The notes under the pieces: generated by a model
The model's input: only the letters and a program-made list of their open reading frames with translations
Told to the model about the DNA's origin: nothing
Database searches by the model: none
Program-made: the position numbers and the translations under genes
Part shown: positions 8,847-17,431 of the stretch, piece by piece
Layout: each line of letters starts with the position of its first letter
Position numbering within the stretch: the stretch's first letter is position 1
Source: Actibacterium sp. XHP0104
GTDB lineage: Bacteria; Pseudomonadota; Alphaproteobacteria; Rhodobacterales; Rhodobacteraceae
Reading direction: 5' to 3'
NCBI RefSeq assembly: GCF_025751515.1
Contig: NZ_JAOWLE010000007.1
Location: 1-64,000, forward strand
DNA: 64,000 nucleotides

Positions 8847-9515
8847 TTAGTGAAGTGGGGTCTCCGGGTCGTCGTAATGGTCAAGAACCCAGGCCATCCG
8901 ATCTTGAACGATCGAAACGGCTGGGGGGGTAGGGTGATCGGCAATGCCAAGGCCGCTGCGGAGGGCCTTGGTCGATTTGGTGATCGGCATATCAGCCGGA
9001 TCGCGTTGCAGCCCCAGCTGATCACAGACATCTGCGGTGTCACCGGGCAGATGTTCCAGGCGGATCGCGGCGTCGACGATGTGCTCTCCATCAATCGTGA
9101 CGACTTCGCGGTCATCGCCCCAGCTGTCGGACTGTAGAAATTCCAGAAATTCCGCCCGGGTCGATGCGATATCGGTCAAAGGGGCGGCGCCGTTGCGGGA
9201 ACGGCAGAGGTGGAACGGCGGGATCATGCGGGCAAAGGGATTGCGCACCGTGGCGATGATCGTGCTGTCGTTCCGTTGCTTGGGGCCGAGATGCTGGCGC
9301 ATCCCGGCCGCAGGCATGTGAGTGTACCGGATGCGCCCCCGGGGGGACGCCTGGTCGGCAGGCAGCTTGCGAAGCGCGGTAACGGCGTCGGTCTGTTCGA
9401 TCACGGGGGCATCCGAGATGGCCGCTGCCTTTTGCAGGGCCATCTCAACCGAAGTGCCTCCGGTTTTGCGCGTCTTGATAAAGACGAAACGCGGATCGTT
9501 GCAGTCCAAGACCAT
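8847..9515 (-). CDS. Sulfotransferase-like protein inside the suc cluster
   Basis: 222 residues. Near the N-terminus FVFIKTRKTGGTSVE is the 5'-phosphosulfate-binding loop of PAPS-dependent sulfotransferases. TVRNPFARM in the middle resembles the 3'-phosphate-binding motif (R..P..R). No signal peptide or membrane segment. The acceptor substrate cannot be inferred. It sits between sucD and sucA on the same strand with short gaps (48 and 74 bases), so it is probably co-transcribed with TCA genes although the function looks unrelated. The 3' gap to sucA contains a small CCCGGT/ACCGGG hairpin without a T tract. Confidence 0.75.
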   Translation of the reverse strand: MVLDCNDPRFVFIKTRKTGGTSVEMALQKAAAISDAPVIEQTDAVTALRKLPADQASPRGRIRYTHMPAAGMRQHLGPKQRNDSTIIATVRNPFARMIPPFHLCRSRNGAAPLTDIASTRAEFLEFLQSDSWGDDREVVTIDGEHIVDAAIRLEHLPGDTADVCDQLGLQRDPADMPITKSTKALRSGLGIADHPTPPAVSIVQDRMAWVLDHYDDPETPLH

Positions 9516-9563
9516 TTACCAAGCCTTTGCGACAGTGGCGGGCGCCACCGAAGCCGATCGGGG

Positions 9564-10445
9564 TTAGCCGATCGCCTTCAGAACAGCCTCGCCCAGACCG
9601 GCCGGGCTTTCGGCGACAATGATACCGGCCGATTTCATGGCTTCGATCTTGTCTTCGGCGCCACCTTTGCCACCGGCGACGATCGCGCCAGCGTGGCCCA
9701 TGCGACGTCCCGGAGGGGCGGTGCGGCCAGCGATGAAACCGGCGACGGGCTTCCAGCGGCCTTTCTTCTTCTGTTCGGCCAGGAATTCGGCGGCTTCTTC
9801 TTCGGCCGAGCCACCGATTTCACCGATCATGATGATCGACTGGGTTTCCGGGTCGTCCAGGAACATGTCCAGCACGTCGATATGCTCGGTGCCCTTGATC
9901 GGGTCGCCACCGATGCCGACGGCGGTCGACTGGCCCAGACCGATATCAGAGGTCTGCTTGACGGCCTCATAGGTCAGGGTGCCCGAACGCGACACAACGC
10001 CGACCGACCCACGCTTGTGGATATGACCGGGCATGATGCCGATTTTGCAGGCGTCGGGGGTGATGATGCCGGGGCAGTTCGGGCCGATCAGACGGCTGGA
10101 GCTGTCCATCAGCGCGCGCTTGACCTTCATCATGTCCAGCACCGGGATGCCTTCGGTGATGCAGACGATCAGTTCCATCTCGGCGTCGATCGCTTCGAGG
10201 ATCGAGTCGGCCGCGAACGGCGGCGGAACGTAGATCACGGTGGCGTTGGCTTCGGTCTTGGCTTTCGCTTCGTGAACCGAGTTGAACACGGGCAAGTTCA
10301 GATGGCTTTGGCCACCCTTGCCGGGGGTCACGCCGCCGACCATCTGGGTGCCGTAGGCAATCGCCTGTTCCGAGTGAAAGGTGCCCTGCGAGCCGGTGAA
10401 GCCCTGGCAGATGACCTTGGTATTTTTGTCTACGAGAACAGCCAT
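9564..10445 (-). CDS. sucD: Succinyl-CoA synthetase alpha subunit
   Basis: 293 residues. Forms succinate and a nucleoside triphosphate from succinyl-CoA together with SucC. The N-terminus has the CoA-binding Rossmann segment ([19 protein letters not shown]). The C-terminal half has [16 protein letters not shown] and [10 protein letters not shown], which carries the phosphorylated catalytic histidine. Its start is 5 bases from the sucC stop, as expected for a coupled pair. Confidence 0.98.
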   Translation of the reverse strand: MAVLVDKNTKVICQGFTGSQGTFHSEQAIAYGTQMVGGVTPGKGGQSHLNLPVFNSVHEAKAKTEANATVIYVPPPFAADSILEAIDAEMELIVCITEGIPVLDMMKVKRALMDSSSRLIGPNCPGIITPDACKIGIMPGHIHKRGSVGVVSRSGTLTYEAVKQTSDIGLGQSTAVGIGGDPIKGTEHIDVLDMFLDDPETQSIIMIGEIGGSAEEEAAEFLAEQKKKGRWKPVAGFIAGRTAPPGRRMGHAGAIVAGGKGGAEDKIEAMKSAGIIVAESPAGLGEAVLKAIG

Positions 10446-10450
10446 TCTTC

Positions 10451-11644
10451 TTATCCCTTCACCGCTTTCACGATTTTCTCAGCACCATCCGACAGGTTGT
10501 CCGCGGCGATCACGTTCAGGCCAGAGGTGTTGATGATCTCTTTACCGGCTTCCACGTTGGTGCCTTCCAGGCGCACGACCAGCGGAACCTGCAGGCCCAC
10601 TTCTTTCACGGCCGCGACAACGCCTTCGGCGATGACGTCACAACGCATGATGCCGCCAAAGATGTTCACCAGGATGCCCTTCACGTTGGGGTCCGAGGTG
10701 ATGATCTTGAAGGCTTCGGTGACTTTCTCGGTGGTGGCGCCGCCACCCACGTCGAGGAAGTTGGCCGGCTCGGCGCCGTACAGCTTGATGATGTCCATGG
10801 TGGCCATGGCCAGGCCGGCACCGTTCACCATGCAGCCGATTTCGCCGTCCAGCGCGATGTAGTTCAGGTCGAACTTCGACGCGGCCAGTTCTTTCGGGTC
10901 TTCCTCGGTTTCGTCGCGCAGGGCGGCGATGTCGGGGTGGCGATACACGGCGTTGCCGTCAAAGCCGACCTTGGCGTCCAGCACCTTGATGCTGCCTTCG
11001 TCGGTGATGATCAGCGGGTTGATCTCCAGCATCTCCATGTCCTTCTCGACGAAGGCTTTGTAGAGGATGCCCATCAGCGCCACGCATTCCTTGACCTGCT
11101 TGCCTTCCAGGCCCAGGGCGAACGCGATGCGGCGGCCGTGGAACTGCTGATAGCCGGTGGCCGGATCAACGGTGAACGACAGGATCTTTTCGGGGGTCGA
11201 GGCCGCGACTTCTTCGATGTCCATGCCGCCTTCGGTCGAGCACACGAACGAGATGCGCGAGGTGCCACGATCGACCAGCAGGGCGAGATACAGCTCGCGC
11301 TCGATGCCCGAGCCATGTTCGATATAGATGCGGTTGACTTGCTTGCCGACCGGGCCGGTCTGGTGGGTCACCAGGGTGCGGCCGAGCATCTTCTTGGCTT
11401 CTTCGGCAGCTTCTTCGACCGATTTGGCCAGGCGGACGCCGCCTTTTTCGCCGGCATCGGCTTCTTTGAATTTGCCCTTACCACGGCCACCGGCGTGGAT
11501 TTGCGCCTTGACCACCCACAGCGGGCCGTCAAGCTCGCCCGCGGCGGTCTTGGCTTCGTCTGCTTTCAGAACGACCCGGCCGTCGGAGACCGGGGCGCCA
11601 TAGGAGCGAAGAAGAGCCTTCGCCTGATACTCATGAATGTTCAT
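10451..11644 (-). CDS. sucC: Succinyl-CoA synthetase beta subunit
   Basis: 397 residues. ATP-grasp subunit of succinyl-CoA synthetase, with the canonical start [19 protein letters not shown], the [17 protein letters not shown] nucleotide loop, EINPLI for Mg2+ binding and the C-terminal [12 protein letters not shown] succinate-binding region. First gene of the sucC-sucD-(sulfotransferase)-sucA-sucB-lpdA run. A 234-base region between the mdh terminator and this gene carries candidate operators, so sucC probably has its own promoter rather than only reading through from mdh. Confidence 0.98.
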   Translation of the reverse strand: MNIHEYQAKALLRSYGAPVSDGRVVLKADEAKTAAGELDGPLWVVKAQIHAGGRGKGKFKEADAGEKGGVRLAKSVEEAAEEAKKMLGRTLVTHQTGPVGKQVNRIYIEHGSGIERELYLALLVDRGTSRISFVCSTEGGMDIEEVAASTPEKILSFTVDPATGYQQFHGRRIAFALGLEGKQVKECVALMGILYKAFVEKDMEMLEINPLIITDEGSIKVLDAKVGFDGNAVYRHPDIAALRDETEEDPKELAASKFDLNYIALDGEIGCMVNGAGLAMATMDIIKLYGAEPANFLDVGGGATTEKVTEAFKIITSDPNVKGILVNIFGGIMRCDVIAEGVVAAVKEVGLQVPLVVRLEGTNVEAGKEIINTSGLNVIAADNLSDGAEKIVKAVKG

Positions 11645-11752
11645 GAAGTGTGTCCCATTCTAGTGCATTTCACAGGCGGTAATGGCACGGGCGGGCGGGC
11701 AAACCAAAGGTTTTTATGAGGAAGGGTGCGAATAAGGCCAAAATTCCGACCT

Positions 11753-11783
11753 TTGTGATCACGCCCCAGAATAGTGTGATCAC
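11753..11783. promoter_or_regulatory. Paired TGTGATCAC boxes upstream of sucC
   Basis: Two near-identical palindromes, TGTGATCACG (11753-11762) and TGTGATCACA (11774-11783), have centres exactly 21 bp apart (two helical turns). They lie about 110-140 bp upstream of the sucC start. The same boxes with the same 21-bp spacing occur before sdhC. I infer a dimer-of-dimers operator for an unidentified regulator. Confidence 0.6.
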
Positions 11784-11787
11784 ATCT

Positions 11788-11798
11788 TGCTGCGTTGC
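11788..11798. promoter_or_regulatory. PhaR-like CTGC-N3-GCAG site upstream of sucC
   Basis: CTGCGTTGCAG lies just upstream of the paired TGTGATCAC boxes relative to sucC. PhaR, the polyhydroxyalkanoate regulator of Paracoccus-type bacteria, is known to bind CTGC-N3/4-GCAG, so this is a possible link of TCA expression to storage metabolism. The motif is short and could be chance. Confidence 0.3.
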
Positions 11799-11879
11799 AG
11801 CTTGGAAAATGTAACGAAATGTGATTCGGGGGGTATGCGACGTTTTTGTTACGGCAATCGACGTAGCGTCACAAAGCAG

Positions 11880-11905
11880 AACGGGGCGGCAAAGGCCGCC
11901 CCGTT
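11880..11905 (-). terminator. Terminator-like hairpin after mdh
   Basis: Perfect 11-bp stem AACGGGGCGGC / GCCGCCCCGTT with a 4-base loop, 18 bases beyond the mdh stop. On the minus strand it is followed by CTGCTTTGTG, a weak T tract, so termination may be partial. It separates mdh from the sucC promoter region. Confidence 0.65.
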
Positions 11906-11922
11906 CCGGAATGCGTTCTGGC

Positions 11923-12924
<1,002 letters not shown>

Positions 12925-12943
12925 CTATCCATTCGCGGCGCAT

Positions 12944-12962
12944 CGCGCAAGGATGTTGCGCG
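12944..12962. promoter_or_regulatory. Inverted repeat CGCGCAA-N5-TTGCGCG between mdh and TSUP gene
   Basis: A perfect 7-bp inverted repeat around GGATG, about 60 bp upstream of mdh. The core GCAA-N5-TTGC also occurs before mcl2 and sdhC. A second, imperfect element GTTAGCGTAAAC follows at 12965-12976; it resembles a LacI-family operator with a central CG. Both lie in the 156-base divergent promoter region. Confidence 0.5.
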
Positions 12963-13041
12963 GCGTTAGCGTAAACTTGGCACTTTTTAACCTAACAGCG
13001 TTCATTGTGGCCGCTCAAACAAAGGAAATGGCAGGGCGCGG

Positions 13042-13797
13042 ATGATCACCTTTGACCTGATGTTCTTTGTTCTGGCGATTCCCGCGGTGATCTTTGCGGG
13101 CATATCCAAGGCCGGTTTCGGGTCGGGCGCCGCGTTCGCCGCGACGCCGATTCTGGCGCTGATCCTGCCGCCGGCGGCTGCGGTGGGGCTGATGCTGCCG
13201 CTGCTGATGCTGGTCGACCTGGCGACGCTGGGGCCCTATTGGCGGCGCTGGGACACGCGCGCCGCCCTGTTGCTGATCGCGGGCGCGGTGCCCGGCGTGG
13301 CGCTGGGCGCGCTGCTGTTTCGCGCGGCCGATCCCGATTTGTTTCGCCTGCTGATTGGCGCGGTGGCTTTGGGGTTTGTGCTGTATCAGCTGGCGCTGCG
13401 CGCGGGGCTGTTTCGGATCCGGGGGCGGCCCTTTCCGCAATGGGGCGGGGTGGTGGCGGGCACCACCGCCGGGTTCACCAGTTTCATCAGCCATGCCGGC
13501 GGGCCGCCGGTGGCGGTGTTCCTGCTGGCGCAGGGCCTGGGCAAAACCACGTTCCAGGCGACGACCGTTCTGGTGTTCTGGATCATCAATCTGCTGAAAT
13601 TCGTGCCTTATGCCGCGCTGGGCTTTTTCTCGAACGATACGTTGCGGGCCGATCTGATGCTGGCGCCCTTTGCGCTGATCGGGGCGTGGCTGGGGGTGCG
13701 GGCGCATCGGCTGATGCCCGAGCGCGCCTTCTTTGCGGTGACCTATGTGTTGCTGACCGTCACCGGGGCCAAGCTGATCTGGGACGGGCTGATCTAG
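13042..13797 (+). CDS. TSUP (TauE/SafE) family membrane permease
   Basis: 251 residues, with about eight hydrophobic helices. It carries the family repeat signatures: GISKAGFGSGAAFAATPIL near the N-terminus and AGFTSFISHAGGPPVAVFLL in the middle. TSUP proteins export or take up sulfite, sulfonates or other small organic anions; the substrate here is unknown. It is divergent from mdh and about 90 bases before mcl2. One of three TSUP genes in this window. Confidence 0.88.
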   Translation: MITFDLMFFVLAIPAVIFAGISKAGFGSGAAFAATPILALILPPAAAVGLMLPLLMLVDLATLGPYWRRWDTRAALLLIAGAVPGVALGALLFRAADPDLFRLLIGAVALGFVLYQLALRAGLFRIRGRPFPQWGGVVAGTTAGFTSFISHAGGPPVAVFLLAQGLGKTTFQATTVLVFWIINLLKFVPYAALGFFSNDTLRADLMLAPFALIGAWLGVRAHRLMPERAFFAVTYVLLTVTGAKLIWDGLI

Positions 13798-13858
13798 CCG
13801 AATATTCTGCAACGCGGCAAATCGGGGGTTGCCATTTGCTGCGCCTGTGTGGTGTTTT

Positions 13859-13875
13859 GCGCAACAAAATTGCGG
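13859..13875. promoter_or_regulatory. GCGCAA-N5-TTGCGG element before mcl2
   Basis: GCGCAA-CAAAA-TTGCGG, a 5/6-matched inverted repeat with the same 5-base spacer as the sites before mdh and sdhC. It also contains TTGCGCAA (13857-13864), found again between ecm and ccr. It ends 11 bases before the mcl2 ATG, overlapping the leader, where a bound repressor would block expression. Confidence 0.5.
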
Positions 13876-13886
13876 AGACCAGAATC

Positions 13887-14747
13887 ATGACCACCCAGGC
13901 ACGCCCCTATCGTTCGGTTCTTTATATTCCCGGTTCCAAGGATCGGGCCCTTGAAAAGGCCAAGACCCTGCCGGTCGATGCCATCATCTTTGACCTCGAA
14001 GATGCGGTCGCGATCGACGAAAAGGTCAACGCCCGCGCTCTGCTGGCCGAAACGCTGGCCGCCGGTGGTTATGGCCCCCGCGCCAAGATCGTGCGCGTCA
14101 ACGGGCTGGATACCGAATGGGGCCGTGATGACGTGCTGGCCTTTGTCGGCGCCGATATCGACGCGATCCTGATCCCCAAGGTGGGCAGCGCCGCCGATGT
14201 GCAGGCCGTGGCCGACCTGATCCCCGATGTGCCGCTGTGGGCGATGATGGAAACGCCGATCGGCATGATCAACGCGCATGAGCTCGCCGCGCATCCGCGC
14301 ATGGCCGGTTTCGTGATGGGCACCAACGACCTGGCGAAAGAGCTGAAGTGCCGCTTCCGTGCCGATCGCCTGCCGATGATCACCTCGCTGCAACTGTGCC
14401 TGCTGGCCGCTCGCGCCGAGGGCATCGTGGCTGTTGATGGCGTCTATAACGCGTTCAAGGATGACGAGGGTCTGAAGGCCGAATGCGAGCAGGGCCGCGA
14501 TATGGGCTTTGACGGCAAGACTCTGATCCACCCGGCGCAGGTCGCCATCACCAACGATGCCTTTGCCCCGACCGAGGCCGAGATCGACCTGGCCCGCCGC
14601 CAGATCGAGGCGTTCGAGCAGGCCGAGAAAGAGGGCCTGGGCGTTGCGGTCGTAGACGGCAAGATCGTCGAGAACCTGCATATCGTCACCGCCAAGGAAA
14701 CCCTGGCCAAGGCCGATGCCATCGCCGCGCTGGCGGCAGGTGCCTAA
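13887..14747 (+). CDS. mcl2: (3S)-malyl-CoA thioesterase, Mcl2 type (CitE-like)
   Basis: 286 residues of the HpcH/HpaI aldolase-CitE fold. The start SVLYIPGSKDRALEKA, IIFDLEDAVA, NGLDTEWG, MMETPIGM, GTNDLAKEL and DMGFDGKTLIHPAQ closely follow what I recall of Rhodobacter sphaeroides Mcl2, which hydrolyses (3S)-malyl-CoA to malate plus CoA in the EMC pathway, rather than the ~318-residue lyase Mcl1. Automatic annotation often calls such proteins malyl-CoA lyase or citrate lyase beta. The frame is open far upstream, but the ATG at 13887 with GCGGAG in front is the family start. First gene of an mcl2-DUF1737-mch operon. Confidence 0.87.
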   Translation: MTTQARPYRSVLYIPGSKDRALEKAKTLPVDAIIFDLEDAVAIDEKVNARALLAETLAAGGYGPRAKIVRVNGLDTEWGRDDVLAFVGADIDAILIPKVGSAADVQAVADLIPDVPLWAMMETPIGMINAHELAAHPRMAGFVMGTNDLAKELKCRFRADRLPMITSLQLCLLAARAEGIVAVDGVYNAFKDDEGLKAECEQGRDMGFDGKTLIHPAQVAITNDAFAPTEAEIDLARRQIEAFEQAEKEGLGVAVVDGKIVENLHIVTAKETLAKADAIAALAAGA

Positions 14748-14750
14748 GCC

Positions 14751-14954
14751 ATGAAGGCCTATCGCCTGCTGACCGAAGAGGACACATCTGCCTTTTGTCA
14801 CAAGGTGACCGAGGCGCTGTCCAAGGGCTGGGAGCTGTATGGCAGCCCCGCCTATGCCTATGACGCAACCACCGGCAAGATGCGCTGTGCGCAGGCGGTG
14901 GTCAAAGAAACCGAGGGCGACTATGCGCCCGACATGAAACTGGGGGCATTGTAA
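14751..14954 (+). CDS. DUF1737 small protein between mcl2 and mch
   Basis: 67 residues, soluble, with the DUF1737 pattern: MKAYRLLTEEDTSAF, then LSKGWELYGSPAYAYD and a short C-terminal Q-A-V-V segment. Family function is unknown. It begins 3 bases after the mcl2 stop and ends 1 base before the mch start, so the three are surely co-translated. The context suggests a role in or beside malyl-CoA/mesaconyl-CoA chemistry, but this is only inference. Confidence 0.88.
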   Translation: MKAYRLLTEEDTSAFCHKVTEALSKGWELYGSPAYAYDATTGKMRCAQAVVKETEGDYAPDMKLGAL

Positions 14955-14955
14955 G

Positions 14956-15987
14956 ATGGCCAAGACCAACGCCGGTAATTTCTTTGAGGATTACAAGATC
15001 GGGCAGGTGATCAAGCACGCCGTGCCGCGCACCGTATCGGGGGGCGAGCGGGCGATGTATCACGCGCTGTATCCCGCGCGTCATGCCCTGTATTCGTCGG
15101 ACGAATTCGCGCGCGCCAGCGGTCTGCCGGGCGCGCCGATGGATGACCTGATCACCTTTCATACGGTGTTCGGCAAGACCGTTCCCGATGTGTCGCTGAA
15201 CGCCGTCGCCAACCTGGGCTATGCCGAGGGCAAATGGCTGAAACCGGTCTACGAGGGCGATACGCTGCGGTCGGAATCCGAGGTGATCGGCCTGAAGGAA
15301 AATTCGAACGGCAAGTCGGGCGTGGTTTACGTGCGCACCCGTGGTCTGAACCAGCGCGACGAGGTTGTGCTGGAATATGTGCGCTGGGTGATGGTGCGTA
15401 AAAACAACCTGGACGCCCCGGCGCCCGAAACCGTGCTGCCGACGCTGGCCAAGGTGGTTGATCCGTCCGATCTGGTCATCCCCGAGGGGCTGGATTTCAC
15501 CAATTACGATTTCGATCTGGCGGGCGAGGGCCATCGCTGGGGCGATTACGAGGTGGGCGAGACCATCGACCATGTCGATGGCGTGACCATCGAAGAGGCC
15601 GAGCACATGATCGCCACCCGCCTGTGGCAGAACACCGCCAAGGTGCATTTCGACGCCACCTTCCGCCCCGACGGGCAGCGGCTGATCTATGGCGGGCATG
15701 TGATCTCGATGGCGCGGGCGCTGTCGTTCAACGGGCTGGCCAACGCGCAGATGATCGTCGGCCTCAATGGCGGCGCGCATGCCAACCCCTGTTTCAGCGG
15801 GCTGACCGTCAAGGCCTGGTCCGAGGTTCTGGACAAGGCCGAAACCAGCGCGCCCGGCGTTGGCGCCATTCGCCTGCGGCTGGTCGCCACCAAGGGCGGC
15901 GCGCCCTTCGCCCTGAAAGGCGACGACGGCAAATACCTGCCCGAGGTTCTGCTGGATCTCGATTACTGGGCGCTGATGCCGATGTAA
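14956..15987 (+). CDS. mch: Mesaconyl-CoA hydratase (beta-methylmalyl-CoA dehydratase)
   Basis: 343 residues with tandem MaoC-like hot-dog domains. It hydrates mesaconyl-C1-CoA to beta-methylmalyl-CoA in the EMC pathway for acetyl-CoA assimilation. The start (TNAGNFFEDYKIGQVIKHAVPRTVSGGERAMYHALYPARHAL) is characteristic. The second domain includes WGDYEVGETIDHVDGVTIEEAEHM and YGGHVISMARALSFNGL. It is last in the mcl2 operon and is followed by a strong terminator. Confidence 0.94.
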   Translation: MAKTNAGNFFEDYKIGQVIKHAVPRTVSGGERAMYHALYPARHALYSSDEFARASGLPGAPMDDLITFHTVFGKTVPDVSLNAVANLGYAEGKWLKPVYEGDTLRSESEVIGLKENSNGKSGVVYVRTRGLNQRDEVVLEYVRWVMVRKNNLDAPAPETVLPTLAKVVDPSDLVIPEGLDFTNYDFDLAGEGHRWGDYEVGETIDHVDGVTIEEAEHMIATRLWQNTAKVHFDATFRPDGQRLIYGGHVISMARALSFNGLANAQMIVGLNGGAHANPCFSGLTVKAWSEVLDKAETSAPGVGAIRLRLVATKGGAPFALKGDDGKYLPEVLLDLDYWALMPM

Positions 15988-16038
15988 TCTGATCAGCCGT
16001 TGCTGTGATCAAGAAATAAGCAGCTAATCTGATTTTTG

Positions 16039-16077
16039 GCGGCCTGAATGTCTTTACGTACATTCAGGCCGCTTTTT
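16039..16077 (+). terminator. Rho-independent terminator after mch
   Basis: Perfect 13-bp stem GCGGCCTGAATGT / ACATTCAGGCCGC with an 8-base loop, followed by five T residues. It lies about 50 bases past the mch stop. Confidence 0.92.
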
Positions 16078-16192
16078 GATTGCGCGTTTTGCCGCTTGCA
16101 GCAACGATGGGTTTGTAACAACATAACAATCTCGGAAAGTCCGAGTGAAGTTCAAAAGAACTCTAGTGGGTTGATATCAGGAGAAAATACCC

Positions 16193-16822
16193 ATGTTGAA
16201 GGTGTCCTACATTTCTGCGGGCGTCGTTGCCCTCTCGGCCATGGGCGGTGTGGCGTTGGCAGAACCGTCCGTAAGCTATGGCGTGACTGTGACCAGTAAC
16301 TATGTCTCTGGCGGCGTGACGCAAACCGACGGTGGCGCGGCAATCCAGCCCTATATCGAGTTTGACATCGGCGCGGGCTTTTATGCTGGCATCTGGGCGT
16401 CGAACGTCGACTTCGGCACCGCCGATAACTTCGAATATGACCTCTATGTCGGGTACGGCGGCAGCTTTGGCTCGATCGAATATGACGTGTCGTATCTGCG
16501 CTATTATTACGACGACTCCGGGTTCGACAGCGAAGAGCTGATCCTGACCTTCGATTACGCGCTGACCGACAAGATCGCGGCCAGCTCGTCGCTGTCGTCG
16601 GATCTGATGGGCGCCGAGTCCTTCACTCAGGGTGTGTCTTTCGAGGTTGCCGACAACTATGAACTCTCGGCCGAATACGCCTGGGACCTCAGCGGGGACG
16701 GCGAAGACTGGAACCTGGGCGTCAGCCGTTCGCTGAACGATAATGTCTCGATTGATCTGCGTTACTTCGAAGCCAGCGGCGAAGATGCGGAATTCGCCCT
16801 GTCGATTTCTTTCGACAGCTAA
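16193..16822 (+). CDS. TorF-like putative porin / outer-membrane beta-barrel protein
   Basis: 209 residues. A signal peptide (about 1-23, ending AMGGVALA-E) is followed by alternating aromatic/polar strands (YGVTVTSNYVSGGVTQTDGG, PYIEFDIGAGFYAGIWASN, YDLYVGYGGSFGSIEYD) and a C-terminal ...ALSISFDS. The pattern TSNYV..G.TQT.....QP fits the TorF/Gcw_chp family of small outer-membrane proteins. It is single-cistron: it has its own leader with AGGAGA and its own terminator. The transported substrate is unknown. Confidence 0.82.
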   Translation: MLKVSYISAGVVALSAMGGVALAEPSVSYGVTVTSNYVSGGVTQTDGGAAIQPYIEFDIGAGFYAGIWASNVDFGTADNFEYDLYVGYGGSFGSIEYDVSYLRYYYDDSGFDSEELILTFDYALTDKIAASSSLSSDLMGAESFTQGVSFEVADNYELSAEYAWDLSGDGEDWNLGVSRSLNDNVSIDLRYFEASGEDAEFALSISFDS

Positions 16823-16840
16823 GCGATCGACGTCATCCTA

Positions 16841-16878
16841 GGTGGGCCCCGGCGGAAAACGTCGGGGCCTACCTTTTT
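16841..16878 (+). terminator. Rho-independent terminator after TorF-like gene
   Basis: A 14-bp stem with two G-U pairs (GGTGGGCCCCGGCG / CGTCGGGGCCTACC), GAAAA loop, and five T residues. The T tract touches the first TGTGATCGCA box of the sdhC control region, so terminator and operator abut. Confidence 0.92.
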
Positions 16879-16908
16879 GTGATCGCAAAATATTTTTATG
16901 CGATCACG
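16878..16908. promoter_or_regulatory. Paired TGTGATCGCA / TGCGATCACG boxes upstream of sdhC
   Basis: TGTGATCGCA at 16878-16887 and TGCGATCACG at 16899-16908 form a large inverted repeat. Their GATC centres are 21 bp apart, the same spacing as the TGTGATCAC pair before sucC. The intervening sequence is AT-rich. The boxes lie about 130-160 bp upstream of the sdhC ATG. Confidence 0.6.
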
Positions 16909-16931
16909 AACAATGTCCAAAACCGGGAATG

Positions 16932-16948
16932 TTGCAAAATTTTTGCAA
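16932..16948. promoter_or_regulatory. TTGCAA-N5-TTGCAA element upstream of sdhC
   Basis: TTGCAA-AATTT-TTGCAA, an almost perfect 17-bp palindrome. It shares the GCAA-N5-TTGC core with the mdh and mcl2 sites and lies 90 bp before the sdhC ATG. RamB/ScfR-type regulators of acetate and propionate genes bind TTTGCAA-like sequences in other bacteria, so such a factor is a candidate. Confidence 0.5.
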
Positions 16949-17037
16949 TTTATGCTCGAAACTCGTGACTCGGGCGGAAAAATCGTTATCACAAATCCCA
17001 AAGAAAACGCTTACGCGCCTAACTAAAGGGACACTCC

Positions 17038-17421
17038 ATGGCTGATGTGAACCGGGGGAACCGGCCGCTTTCCCCCCATCTTCAGATTTACCGGCCTCAA
17101 CTTACCTCGATCACGTCCATTCTGACCCGGATCACCGGCGCTGGCCTTCTGGTCGGCGCGCTGCTGGTGGTGTGGTGGCTGCTGGCCGCCTCGACCGGCG
17201 AAGGGTATTTCGAAATGGCGGATGCCGTGCTGACCTCGTTCATCGGGGATGTGGTGATGTTCCTGTCGCTCTGGGCGCTGTGGTATCACACCTTTGCCGG
17301 TGTGCGTCACCTGATCTGGGATACCGGCCGTGGCTTTGACATCCCGACCGCCACCAAGCTGGGCTGGGCCGTGATCATCGGGTCGGTTCTGGCCACGCTG
17401 TTCACCGTCGTTGTGATCTGA
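17038..17421 (+). CDS. sdhC: Succinate dehydrogenase cytochrome b556 subunit
   Basis: 127 residues, three transmembrane helices. The N-terminal signature NRPLSPHLQIYRPQLTSITSILTRITG contains the quinone-site SIT segment. The heme-ligand histidine is in HTFAGVRHLIWD. It anchors the dehydrogenase to the inner membrane and helps reduce ubiquinone. First gene of sdhCDAB, preceded by AAAGGGAC and by two candidate operators. Confidence 0.97.
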   Translation: MADVNRGNRPLSPHLQIYRPQLTSITSILTRITGAGLLVGALLVVWWLLAASTGEGYFEMADAVLTSFIGDVVMFLSLWALWYHTFAGVRHLIWDTGRGFDIPTATKLGWAVIIGSVLATLFTVVVI

Positions 17422-17431
17422 GGAGGCCAAG

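Noticed and set aside
15989-16012. TCTGATCAGC and TGTGATCAAG near the mch stop as another paired box site
   Set aside because: GATC centres are 16 bp apart, not 21, one box is poor, and the position is at the 3' end of an operon before its terminator.
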